Assembly: GCF_001476285.1 (NCBI RefSeq)
Contig: NZ_LDRU01000006.1
Location: 1-50,419, forward strand
Reading direction: 5' to 3'
DNA from: Microbacterium testaceum
GTDB taxonomy: Bacteria > Actinomycetota > Actinomycetes > Actinomycetales > Microbacteriaceae
Length of the DNA stretch: 50,419 bases
Shown here: positions 23,735-32,040 of the stretch, piece by piece
Layout of the letters: every line of letters begins with the position of its first letter
Position numbering within the stretch: the stretch's first letter is position 1
The notes under the pieces: model-generated
What the model was told of the DNA's origin: nothing
Database searches by the model: none
What the model saw: only the letters and a program-made list of their open reading frames with translations
Made by a program: the position numbers and the translations under genes

Positions 23735-23974
23735 CTACGCGGGCGGCGGTGGGGCTCCGTCGAGCGGGCGGTCATCCTTCGGCTCTCGCGTTTCTGCTCC
23801 CTCCGCGCGCACGCGGATTACACCGAACGCGAAAAGCGCGGACCCGCCCACGATGAACACCAGCTTCACCGAGGCGTGCGCGTCAGCGGGAAGGAACAGC
23901 GTCGGCGTCGCGAAGACGAGGGCGGCGAGCGCACTGAGGGCAGCGCCCAGCGGGCGCGATCGACGACTGTCCAT
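23735..23974 (-). CDS. Small two-helix membrane protein
   Basis: A 79-residue protein with two hydrophobic segments (about 9-27 and 34-53) and a charged tail ending in PPPPA. No family recognised. ATG 23974 follows GAAGGGA; the in-frame extension to 24037 is not needed. Converges on the DUF7882 gene. Confidence 0.6.
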   Translation of the reverse strand: MDSRRSRPLGAALSALAALVFATPTLFLPADAHASVKLVFIVGGSALFAFGVIRVRAEGAETREPKDDRPLDGAPPPPA

Positions 23975-24065
23975 CCCGGTCCCTTCGATTGCCCCCAGCC
24001 TAGAGCGGGCGTGATCGCATCCGCGTAGCGGGACCATCCAATCGGCGGATCATGCGGTGCTCGCC

Positions 24066-25433
24066 TCAGCTGCGCTCGTTCTCCGCATCGGCGGTTGTCT
24101 CTTCCCTGCCCGACGGAACGGCCGCATCGTCGGCGGTCTCGCCGATGGACTCTTCGTCTCCGAAGTCGGCCCCCGCGGACCCGCCGCGCGGCGCGGCGCG
24201 GAGTAGTTCGTTCATCTCGGACATGAAGCTACCGAGCTGCTGCTGCTGCCACCGAAGGTCGCGGGTGCGGTCTTCGGCGTCCCGGAGGACCGATGCCGCG
24301 TGCTCGGTGATCTTGTCGGCGATGCGTTGGGCGCGTTCGCGGGAGGTGTCGAGAATCTCTCGGGCCTTCACCTGGGCATCGGCCTCGACCTGCTGCGCCT
24401 GAGCGCGGGCGAGGCGTTCGTAATCGTCCGCACGGGCGGAAATCCGACGGGCGTGCTCGAGAGCGGCGGCCACCTGCTCGCTCGCATCGCCGGTGATGCG
24501 CTCCGCGTGTGCGACGGCCTGGTTGTGCAGGACGAGGAACTCCTGTTGCGCCTCATCTTGGCGGCGGGTCAGCGACTCCTCGAACTCGAGGACCCGCGCG
24601 GTCATCTCGCGCACATCGCGTTCCGCTTTCGCCCGGAGCTCCCCGGTCTCTCGAGACACCATCGAGCGCAGAGCGGCCGCTCCCTTCTCCGCTTCGGTGC
24701 GGATCGCGACGGCCTCGCGCTCGGCCTGGGCGACCTTCTCGGCGGCGTGTGCGCCCTCACGCTCGAGACGGGCGGTGTGGGCGGTCGATTCGGTCTCGAT
24801 ACGCAGACGCACCTGATCAGCGTCGTGTTGCGCCTCGGCCCGGAGACGGTCCTGTTCGGCGAGTGCCTCATCGCGAATCGAGGCGGCTTCGTCGTGGGCG
24901 CTCGCCAAGAGCCGCTCGGCCTGAGCGACGGCGTTCTGGACGAGGACACCGGCTTGCTCCTCTGCGACACGGAGGATCGCGTCGAAGTGCTCACGGCCCC
25001 GTTGCGGATCGTCATCGTCTCGGGACGCGAACTCGTCCGACAGCGCATGCACCTGAGACTCGGCGTCGGCGGCCCGCGCGGAAGCCGCGCGAAGCTGCTC
25101 CTGCAGGCTGGCAACCTCTTCCGAGTACCTCCGGGCAGATTCCTCGAGTTCGGCATCGTGCTCGGCACGCTGCTGAGCGAACATCGTTTCGGCGCGGCGC
25201 TTGGCATCCTGCGTGTCCTCCGCGGCTCGGCGGACTCGTTCGGCCAGCTGCCGGATCGCCTCGTCAACGGCCTCGCGGTCGTATCCCCGGAAGCCGACGG
25301 GGAAGACCGGGTTGCCCTGGACCTCGCCGCTGGTGGACAGCAGCTCGTCGAGGAGGGCATCGGTCCCGGCGACCTCCGTGTCGTCACGTCGGTCGTCTCG
25401 GTGGTCGTTCGCGATCTCGCGGTCGTCGGTCAC
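24066..25433 (-). CDS. DivIVA-like coiled-coil protein
   Basis: A 455-residue, almost entirely coiled-coil protein. After a charged, probably disordered N-terminus, residues about 41-65 (FPVGFRGYDREAVDEAIRQL) match the conserved DivIVA N-terminal region, where F-x-x-x-x-R-G-Y-D-x-x-x-V-D is diagnostic. The remainder is a heptad-rich Ala/Glu/Arg stretch up to residue 410, longer than ordinary DivIVA/Wag31. DivIVA proteins mark curved membrane and poles and recruit cell-wall machinery; longer versions act as cytoskeletal scaffolds in actinobacteria. This is probably an accessory scaffold rather than the essential Wag31. GTG start with AGAGGA upstream. Confidence 0.8.
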   Translation of the reverse strand: MTDDREIANDHRDDRRDDTEVAGTDALLDELLSTSGEVQGNPVFPVGFRGYDREAVDEAIRQLAERVRRAAEDTQDAKRRAETMFAQQRAEHDAELEESARRYSEEVASLQEQLRAASARAADAESQVHALSDEFASRDDDDPQRGREHFDAILRVAEEQAGVLVQNAVAQAERLLASAHDEAASIRDEALAEQDRLRAEAQHDADQVRLRIETESTAHTARLEREGAHAAEKVAQAEREAVAIRTEAEKGAAALRSMVSRETGELRAKAERDVREMTARVLEFEESLTRRQDEAQQEFLVLHNQAVAHAERITGDASEQVAAALEHARRISARADDYERLARAQAQQVEADAQVKAREILDTSRERAQRIADKITEHAASVLRDAEDRTRDLRWQQQQLGSFMSEMNELLRAAPRGGSAGADFGDEESIGETADDAAVPSGREETTADAENERS

Positions 25434-25968
25434 GGGCTGTCCTCTCGCGGTATGGCGTCCCGTCGCGGACGTCGCTTCGATTCAACCCCACGCGGGCGAT
25501 CGCCCAGGAGAGCTCGGAGCAGGTTCCAAGGGGATGCGCGGCCTCGGCGACCGGGTGCCGTGGTGCGGAGACCGCGCATCCGAGGAGAGCGACCGAATGA
25601 GAAAGGGTGCTTGGGGGAGAACCATTCCTGATCGCTCCCGAAGAGAATCGCACGTCGAGGTGCTCGTCCGTCGCGGGAAGAGGCATTCCTCACCCGGTGA
25701 ATCGCCCGTTGGAAGAGTGCAGAGCCTCACCGTCATCGCCGCGTCCTCGGAGCGAGAGACGGGCAGAGCCGCAACCGCGATGCGGCCCCCCGGCACGCAG
25801 GCGTTCGGCAGGCTCTGCCCGCCTGACCAGCATCCGGCCTCCGCACGCATCCCTCGGTGGGGCAGAGCGGAAATCACCCGCGATCCACGGATGAGTCATC
25901 CGCGCATCGGTGGTGCGGCTGAGTGCACGGTAATGTTGCGGGGCCACTGACCACGCGCGGAGAGCCGA
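25434..25968. other. 535-nt intergenic region between divIVA-like and DUF998 genes
   Basis: Both flanking genes are transcribed outward, so this holds two promoters. TAATGT (25931-25936) is a plausible -10 for the DUF998 gene. Several short open frames cross the region but lack ribosome sites and recognisable features. I see no tRNA, repeat or hairpin of note. Confidence 0.4.
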
Positions 25969-26640
25969 ATGACCCGAACGACGGAGCTGTCCGCGGCGAC
26001 CGCCGGCGGCGGCCGACTCCGGCGCCCCGCCCTCGTCGCCACGGCGGGTGCGATCGCTGCCTTCGCGAGCGCCGGTCTGATCTGGCTGTGTCGTTCGTGG
26101 GATCCGAGTGTCCACTACGTCAGCCAGCTGGGGGCGACCGGGATGTCGACCGCCCCCGTCTTCAACCTGGCGCTTCTGTTGCTGGCGGTCGCCACGGTGC
26201 TCGTCGACCGCGCGGTGGTGGGCAGTGCGCGGCCGTACCGGGCGGGGTGGCCCGTCGCCGCGACCCTGGTCGCGTGCGGCCTCTGCTTCGCGCTCGCTTC
26301 CGTCGTGACGTGTTCGCCGGGCTGCCCCGTGCCCTTCACCCCCGGCGCGTTGCCGCAGGACCTCGTGCACATCACCTCCGCGGTCACGGGGTTCGTGCTC
26401 GCGATCATCGCGATGGCGCAGGTGGCCGCGCTGCGGCGTCGGCCGTGGATGAGAGCCGCGAGCGTGGCCACGCTCGTCGTGGTGGGAGCCACGTCGTTCA
26501 CCGGCGCCATGATCTCCCTCTTCCGCGGCGACACGGTCCTCGGCGGCAACCTCGAGTTCACCGCTGCCACGCTCGCGATCGCGTGGTTCGGGGTCTTCGG
26601 CCTGCAGGTGGCGTCCGACGAGCGCATCTCGGCGTCCTGA
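25969..26640 (+). CDS. DUF998 membrane protein
   Basis: A 223-residue integral membrane protein with about six hydrophobic segments. The sequence HYVSQLGATGMSTAPVFN matches the DUF998 hallmark (S-x-L-G after the first helix, then F/N). Related proteins occur widely in actinobacteria with no established function. CSPGC in the second external loop could form a disulfide with a nearby Cys. GGAGAG precedes the ATG. Converges on the ABC permease with 2 nt between stops. Confidence 0.8.
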   Translation: MTRTTELSAATAGGGRLRRPALVATAGAIAAFASAGLIWLCRSWDPSVHYVSQLGATGMSTAPVFNLALLLLAVATVLVDRAVVGSARPYRAGWPVAATLVACGLCFALASVVTCSPGCPVPFTPGALPQDLVHITSAVTGFVLAIIAMAQVAALRRRPWMRAASVATLVVVGATSFTGAMISLFRGDTVLGGNLEFTAATLAIAWFGVFGLQVASDERISAS

Positions 26641-26642
26641 CC

Positions 26643-28097
26643 TCAGACCTGGGCCGCGAGGGATCTCACCGGACTCAGCCGGGTCGCGAGGCGCGCAGGC
26701 ACGATCGAGGCGCTGATCGTGAGAGCCGCCGTCGCTGCCACGATGACGACGATGGTGGATGCCGGGATCGACGGCGCGACGAACACGGGGCCATCGGCGA
26801 AACCGGCGGCGTGCGGCATCCATCCGAAAAGGGACTGCGCGCCCGCCCAGCCGTAGACCGTTCCCAAGACGAGGCCGATCACGACCGAGGTGACGACGAC
26901 GTGCGCGGCTTCCCAGACCACCATCGTTCGGACCTGCCGGACGGACAGCCCGAGAGCGCGAAGGAGGCCGAGCTCACGCTGGCGCTGAAGGATGCCGAGG
27001 ATCAGCAGGTTCACGACTCCCACCGCGGCGATGACCGCGGACACCCCGACCAGCCCCATCATCACTCCGGTGAAGACGTCGACGGAGAGGGAGAGCTCGG
27101 CGGGGATCTCCTCGCCGAGGACGACGTGGAAGAAACGCGTCGAGGTGGCTGACGCGACGGCGAACATGGTCACCAGGGTCACACCCATGACGACGCCGAC
27201 TGCCATGCGCGCGGACCTCTCCGAATGCCGCAGGGCGTTGCCCGCTGCCATCCGAGCGACCACGCTCCGCCCGAACAGCGCTCCCACCCCACGCAGCGCA
27301 GGCGGGAGGAAGAGAGTGGCGCCCAGGATGATCCCGGTGAACGAGAGCGCCCCTCCGACGAAGCTGAACAGGATGCCCGAAGACGACACTCCCCCCACGG
27401 CGATACCGACCGCCAGCAGCCCCGTCCCGACGATGGCCAGCGCGGCCGCCGTGACATGACGGCCGCGTCGCGCGACGACCCGCTCACGCGGCGCTTCCAC
27501 CGCGTTCGAGAGCGCCTGGATGGGGGTGACGACGCCAACCCGCCGCGAACCGACCCATGCGGCTGCCCAGGTGACGAGGATGACGGCGATCGAGGGAGCC
27601 GCGAGATCGGCACGGAGAACGGTCCACGGAACGTCCAGCCCCCAGGCATTCGAGGCGAGCCGCAGTCCGACGAGAGAGACGACGAGACCGCCGGTCAACC
27701 CCGCCGCCGCACCGAGGCACCCCAGAACGAGACCTTGGCGAGCAAGGACCGTCCGCTCACGTCGAGCGGAGGAGCCGAGCAGTCGCAGAAGCGCGATGCG
27801 GCGCGTCCGCCCCGCCACCACGGTGGCGAAGGTGTTCGCGGTGACCACCGCGCCGACGTAGATCGACAGGCCCACCAGGACGGTCGTCGCGATGGTGAGC
27901 ACGCTCTGCACCCCCTCGACCCCTTCCAGTCCGGGCTGTGTCCGGATGAGGGTGGAGACGTACTCCGTGACCGAGAGGAGGACGACACCGAATGCCGTCG
28001 AGATCGCGCCGACCAGCACGGTGGCGCCCATGCCGGGCTCGCGCAACCAGGCCGCAGCGCTCCGGCGGGCGGGGGGAGTGGCGACGGGGGCGGTCAT
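26643..28097 (-). CDS. FtsX-type ABC transporter permease
   Basis: A 484-residue permease of the FtsX/MacB class with two FtsX repeats: helices at about 27-47, 72-92 and 125-145 in the first half, and about 340-480 in the second, each containing the RxRRIALLRLLGSS / RQRELGLLRALGLS cytoplasmic loop that contacts the ATPase. This single-chain two-repeat layout is typical of actinobacterial exporters for peptides or lipoproteins. The start overlaps the stop of the ATP-binding gene (ATGA), so the subunits are coupled. Confidence 0.87.
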   Translation of the reverse strand: MTAPVATPPARRSAAAWLREPGMGATVLVGAISTAFGVVLLSVTEYVSTLIRTQPGLEGVEGVQSVLTIATTVLVGLSIYVGAVVTANTFATVVAGRTRRIALLRLLGSSARRERTVLARQGLVLGCLGAAAGLTGGLVVSLVGLRLASNAWGLDVPWTVLRADLAAPSIAVILVTWAAAWVGSRRVGVVTPIQALSNAVEAPRERVVARRGRHVTAAALAIVGTGLLAVGIAVGGVSSSGILFSFVGGALSFTGIILGATLFLPPALRGVGALFGRSVVARMAAGNALRHSERSARMAVGVVMGVTLVTMFAVASATSTRFFHVVLGEEIPAELSLSVDVFTGVMMGLVGVSAVIAAVGVVNLLILGILQRQRELGLLRALGLSVRQVRTMVVWEAAHVVVTSVVIGLVLGTVYGWAGAQSLFGWMPHAAGFADGPVFVAPSIPASTIVVIVAATAALTISASIVPARLATRLSPVRSLAAQV

Positions 28098-28858
28098 GCT
28101 GCAGCCCCTTCCGCGCGGAGCATGAACGACGAGATCTCCTCGGCGGTCTGGCCGGGCTTGTCGGCGACGACGCGACCGTCGGCCACGAAGACGACTCGGT
28201 CGGCGCGGCTCGCGGCTACGGCGTCGTGCGTGACCATGGCGATCGACTGACCGAACTCCCGCGCCGCTGTCCGAAGCAGCTGCAGCACTTCGCGCCCGGA
28301 CCTGCTGTCGAGGTTGCCGGTCGGCTCGTCTGCGAAGACGAGATCGGGGGCCGTGGCGAGAGCGCGGGCGATGGCCACGCGCTGCTGCTGCCCGCCGCTC
28401 AACTGGTGCGGGCGATGGTTCATCCGCGCCGACAGTCCGAGCGAGTCGACGAGACTCGCGATCCGTGCCTCCTCGGTCGCCGAGGGGCGCCGAGCGTCGA
28501 GGTCGAAGGGCAGCCGGATGTTCTCGGCCGCGGTCAGTGTGGGAACGAGATTGAAGGCCTGGAACACGAAGCCGACGCGCCGTCGCCGCAGGACCGTCAG
28601 CTCAGCGTCGGACAGGCCCGTGATCTCCTGCTCGCCGAGCCACGCCCGACCGCTCGAGGGCGCATCGAGGCCCGCCATCACGTGCATGAGGGTGGACTTG
28701 CCCGAACCGGACGGTCCCATGACGGCGACGAACTCGCCGCGGCGAACGGTGAGCGAGACTCCGTCGAGCGCGCGAACGGTGTTGGCGCCGTCTCCGAAGG
28801 TTTTCGTGAGGTTTTCGACGCGGGCGGCGAAGCCGGCGTCGCTCGGGGAAATGTTCAT
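28094..28858 (-). CDS. ABC transporter ATP-binding protein, MacB/LolD type
   Basis: A 254-residue ATPase with Walker A GPSGSGKST (48-56), Q-loop VFQAFNLVPTLTAAEN, signature LSGGQQQR, Walker B DLVFADEPTGNLD and the switch His in MVTHD. The NLVPTLTAAENIRLP segment is typical of the LolD/MacB branch, matching its FtsX-type permease. The ATG at 28858 has GGGAG 5 nt upstream; longer in-frame extensions are not supported. Exports an unknown substrate; no adjacent regulator is obvious, although a small membrane protein lies divergent. Confidence 0.9.
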   Translation of the reverse strand: MNISPSDAGFAARVENLTKTFGDGANTVRALDGVSLTVRRGEFVAVMGPSGSGKSTLMHVMAGLDAPSSGRAWLGEQEITGLSDAELTVLRRRRVGFVFQAFNLVPTLTAAENIRLPFDLDARRPSATEEARIASLVDSLGLSARMNHRPHQLSGGQQQRVAIARALATAPDLVFADEPTGNLDSRSGREVLQLLRTAAREFGQSIAMVTHDAVAASRADRVVFVADGRVVADKPGQTAEEISSFMLRAEGAAA

Positions 28859-28995
28859 GGCTCCCACGCTAGAAATCCCCGTGTCGGAGCGCGTCGGCTC
28901 GACGGAGGAGTTCGTGGTCGGAACGTCATCCTCGAGAGTGACGGGGCGCGACGGCGGGACGCGAGCCGCTACCGGCGGACCGTTAGCGTTGACGT

Positions 28996-29199
28996 GTGAA
29001 TCGACGACTGGCTTGGCGAATCCTCGGATGGGTCGCCCCCGCCGCTGCACTCCTCGTCGTGCTCGCCGTGCTCCGCGGCGCGGGTGTGCCGCTCACCTTT
29101 CCCGGTGTCGTCCTCACGCTCCTGTTTCTCGTGCTCGTTCGCGTCGTCGTCGTACGCGCCCGTCGTCGCGCTGATCGCCGTCGCACTGATCGCCGCTGA
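28996..29199 (+). CDS. Small two-helix membrane protein, likely leaderless
   Basis: A 67-residue protein with hydrophobic segments at about 8-26 and 32-53 and a basic Arg-rich tail. No family recognised. The GTG at 28996 is preceded by TAGCGT ending 6 nt upstream (28984-28989) and no ribosome site, consistent with a leaderless transcript. Divergent from the ABC ATPase gene. Confidence 0.55.
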   Translation: MNRRLAWRILGWVAPAAALLVVLAVLRGAGVPLTFPGVVLTLLFLVLVRVVVVRARRRADRRRTDRR

Positions 29200-29232
29200 C
29201 GCACGGGCGTCGGCGGCGATCAGCGAACGCCG

Positions 29233-31704
29233 TCACCCCTCGTTCTCGCTCTCGATGAGGCCCCAGGCATGGGCGGCCCGGATGGCGCTGGCCCGGTCGG
29301 AGACTCCCAGCTTGCGGTAAAGGCTCTGCAGCTGCGTCTTCACGGTGTTCGGCGACACGACGAGGATGCGCGCGATGTCGACGATGGTCGCCTCGGGCGT
29401 CAACTGGGCCAGGACTACCTGCTCTCTCTTGGTGAGATGAGGGACGCTGACGGAGGATGCAAAGAATGAATCGCGAGTCAGGACCTTCTCGCGAGCGCCG
29501 CTGGACAGAGCGCTGAGAACCATCGCGCGGTCTTCCGGAGCGACCGCACTCCACGGTGTCCAGAGGTCGTTCCTGATGCTGATCGCCTCCGCGCGTTGCA
29601 CCGTGCTCCGTTGCGCGGCAGACCCGTTCAACCGGATGTCGGCCACGATGCTGACCACCAGGCTCTCGAGCGAAGCCCGCGGCGAGGACTCCTGATGGAT
29701 GCCCCACTTCACGCTCATGACATACGCCTCGTGGGCGCGACCCGCGTACAGCTGCGACAGGGCGATGGCCGGAGCCGTCGCCGAAGACAGGCCGAACGGA
29801 CCCTCGAACAGCGCGAGCGCTTTCCGCGCCTGGCGGAGAGCGATGAGCACCTTCGCGCGAGCCGTGAGCATCTGCGTGGATTGGAAGTGCGAGGGCGGGG
29901 TGCTGCGGGCACGGACGCCCCATGACCGCAGCATCCCGAGCGCGTCGGGCGCCGCCCCGGAGAGCAGCAACGCGAGGGCTTGAGTGGCGGCGGCGTAGGG
30001 CCACAGCTCGCGCGCCGATGCGGTGGCCGGAACGGACTCGAGAATGGTCCGAGCGCCGAGTGCGTCGCCGCGTTCCAGCGACAACCAGGCGGAGGCCAAG
30101 CGAAGGGTCTCCCCCCACGGCGTGTCGAACCATCCGTCCGCTCGAGCGGTCTCGATGCGGGACTCCGCCGCACGCACATCGCCTTCCAGCAGCGCGATGA
30201 CCGCGAGGACCCCACGCGCGCGCGCCCTCTGGGCAGGCGGTGCCGTTCGCTCGACCTGACCGATCGCCAAGGAAGCATCGCGAAGCTTGCCCATCGCGAA
30301 GTGCGTCATGCCGACCTGGTACCAGCCCTCCGTCACGATGTCCGCTCCGAGGTCCTGGCGACGACGAAGCGCGTCGACGAGCAGGGCGGCCGATTCGGTG
30401 GCGAGCGCGAAGCGGCCGGCGGCCCGCAGCAGGCTCACCCGGAGAAGGAGTGCCTCGATCCGCCCGTGCGCCGCAGCCTTGGCTTCGGGGAGCTTGCTGA
30501 GGGCGCTGATCACGGCGACCGGCGTCTCGGATGACGTCACAGTCTCGGGGTCGAGCGTCAGAAGGGTGTCGACGACGATCGGGTCGGAGCCGCCATGCGA
30601 GCGCAGGGCAGAGATCAGTGTCCGGAAGCTCTCGGCATCGCGAGCCCACACCTCGGGCCCGGATGAGCGCAGCACGGAGGCGAGGGTCGACCATTGACCG
30701 GCGTCGGCGGCCAGCTGGGCCGCCCGCAGGGGCTCACCCGTCGCGACGAGATGCTCCAGCAGTCGCACGCGCGCTTGTTCGACCTCGGCGGGGCGCCGGG
30801 CCTCGATCTCGCGCAGCCACTGCGCTCTCACGGGCTCCGCGAGGACGAGGCGGGTCGAACTCGGCCAGACGAAGCCCGCGTCCTGCAACTCCGACAGCAG
30901 CTGCTGGGTCGTCGCGGTGGTGGAGTCGATCCCGATCGCCTCCGCGAGCTCGACGTTGATGAACGGTGCGACGGCGAGCAGGCGCAGGTCGTCGGTGATC
31001 GGCGTCGTCAGATGCTGTTCCATGTCACCGGTCAGCGATCGACTCGCATACTCCGCGACGGCTTCTGCCTCGTCCCGGCTACGGAGCGAAAGCCCCTCCA
31101 GGCGGAGCCGCGAGCTCACGAGCTGAGCGAGGGCCGGCCACCCGTGTGTGCGTGTCATGACGACGTCGAGAGCCGCATCCGAGATCTCGACGCCGTTGAG
31201 CTCGAAGACAAGCCCGAGCTCGGTGCGCGACATCAAGAGATCAGCGGGCGGGAGCACGTGGACATCGAACTCGAGGGTGACCAGGGGGCTCTCGAGACGG
31301 GTGACGTGCCGGGTGGCGGCGACGACGCGGAGATCACCGTCGGCGCGGAGGAGATCGAGGATCTGTTCAGACGTCACCCCGTCCTTGTCTGTGAGGTTGT
31401 CGACCAGGAGGACGTGCTGCGCAGGCCCCTCCTGGAACGCCACCGAGACCCTTTCGAACCTGTCGGGTGTGATCTGTGCGGCGTCGATCAGCTGGACTCC
31501 GATTTCGGGGTCGTCGACGAGAGCGGTGGCGAACTGCCGGAGCAGCGATGTCTTTCCGACCCTGGCGGGGCCGCGAAGAAGCACCACATCGCTGGTCACG
31601 GCGTCCTTCAACGTCGTCACCGTGTCGCAACGAGGAGTCCAGAATCGGCTCGCGCGGCGGGAGGCGCGCGTGAGAGAGGGTGAGGTGTCCAGGTCGATCA
31701 GCAT
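29233..31704 (-). CDS. MalT/LAL-type LuxR family transcriptional regulator
   Basis: An 823-residue STAND-type regulator. Residues 45-53 are a Walker A (GPARVGKTS), with LLVDNL as a Walker B-like strand; the middle is an alpha-helical TPR-like repeat region (about 330-700); the end (about 755-815) is a LuxR helix-turn-helix: LTKREQVVLAQL, then IARILVVSPNTVKTQLQSLYRKLGV. This is the MalT plan. ATG 31704 has GGAG 7 nt upstream. It faces the Wzc-like gene across 336 nt that carry repeated GGGG boxes, so it is likely the activator of the polysaccharide genes; the ligand is unknown. Confidence 0.88.
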   Translation of the reverse strand: MLIDLDTSPSLTRASRRASRFWTPRCDTVTTLKDAVTSDVVLLRGPARVGKTSLLRQFATALVDDPEIGVQLIDAAQITPDRFERVSVAFQEGPAQHVLLVDNLTDKDGVTSEQILDLLRADGDLRVVAATRHVTRLESPLVTLEFDVHVLPPADLLMSRTELGLVFELNGVEISDAALDVVMTRTHGWPALAQLVSSRLRLEGLSLRSRDEAEAVAEYASRSLTGDMEQHLTTPITDDLRLLAVAPFINVELAEAIGIDSTTATTQQLLSELQDAGFVWPSSTRLVLAEPVRAQWLREIEARRPAEVEQARVRLLEHLVATGEPLRAAQLAADAGQWSTLASVLRSSGPEVWARDAESFRTLISALRSHGGSDPIVVDTLLTLDPETVTSSETPVAVISALSKLPEAKAAAHGRIEALLLRVSLLRAAGRFALATESAALLVDALRRRQDLGADIVTEGWYQVGMTHFAMGKLRDASLAIGQVERTAPPAQRARARGVLAVIALLEGDVRAAESRIETARADGWFDTPWGETLRLASAWLSLERGDALGARTILESVPATASARELWPYAAATQALALLLSGAAPDALGMLRSWGVRARSTPPSHFQSTQMLTARAKVLIALRQARKALALFEGPFGLSSATAPAIALSQLYAGRAHEAYVMSVKWGIHQESSPRASLESLVVSIVADIRLNGSAAQRSTVQRAEAISIRNDLWTPWSAVAPEDRAMVLSALSSGAREKVLTRDSFFASSVSVPHLTKREQVVLAQLTPEATIVDIARILVVSPNTVKTQLQSLYRKLGVSDRASAIRAAHAWGLIESENEG

Positions 31705-31801
31705 CGGGTATCTCCAACTCAGTGACCGTCGCCCTCTTCCCTCCGGCCTTGAGGGAGTGGCGGTCCGGTGTTTCGCGTGATGGCGCGCACTGCTGATCAT
31801 T

Positions 31802-31967
31802 GGGGGTGATCCGTTCGACTCCCCTCACGCGAGGGGGTCTTTCATCCCCCGCGTCATCCCCTCGTCACCCTCTCCGCATCACACTCTCCGCCCCGTCGGG
31901 CGTGGCGCGGCGGTGTTTGTCGGTTCCTCGCCCGGGGCGCTTCCGGTGAGGGGCGTCGAGGGGTGGA
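31802..31967. promoter_or_regulatory. luxR-wzc intergenic region with repeated GGGGATGA-like boxes
   Basis: On the minus strand three boxes of the form GGGG(A)TGA lie at about one helical turn spacing (TCA of the plus strand at 31842, 31854 and 31865). A fourth, GGGGGTGA, is on the plus strand at 31802. CCCCTC/GAGGGG arms (31821-31836, 4-nt loop) form a palindrome, and GAGGGG occurs as a 10-nt direct repeat at 31948 and 31958 just upstream of TATGCT (31981-31986), a possible -10 for the kinase gene. The E. coli MalT box is GGGGA(T/G)GAGG, so these are plausible sites for the MalT-like regulator. Nothing else coding is seen between 31705 and 32040. Confidence 0.5.
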
Positions 31968-32040
31968 CCTCGCGTCTGCCTATGCTGCGTCCGGCTCGGC
32001 GGCCCGTCGCCGGGCGTGCGAAAGGCGGGATCGAGTGGAT

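Noticed and set aside
25482..25877. 131-codon frame on the minus strand in the divIVA-DUF998 gap
   Set aside because: No ribosome site, no domain and codon bias unlike neighbours.
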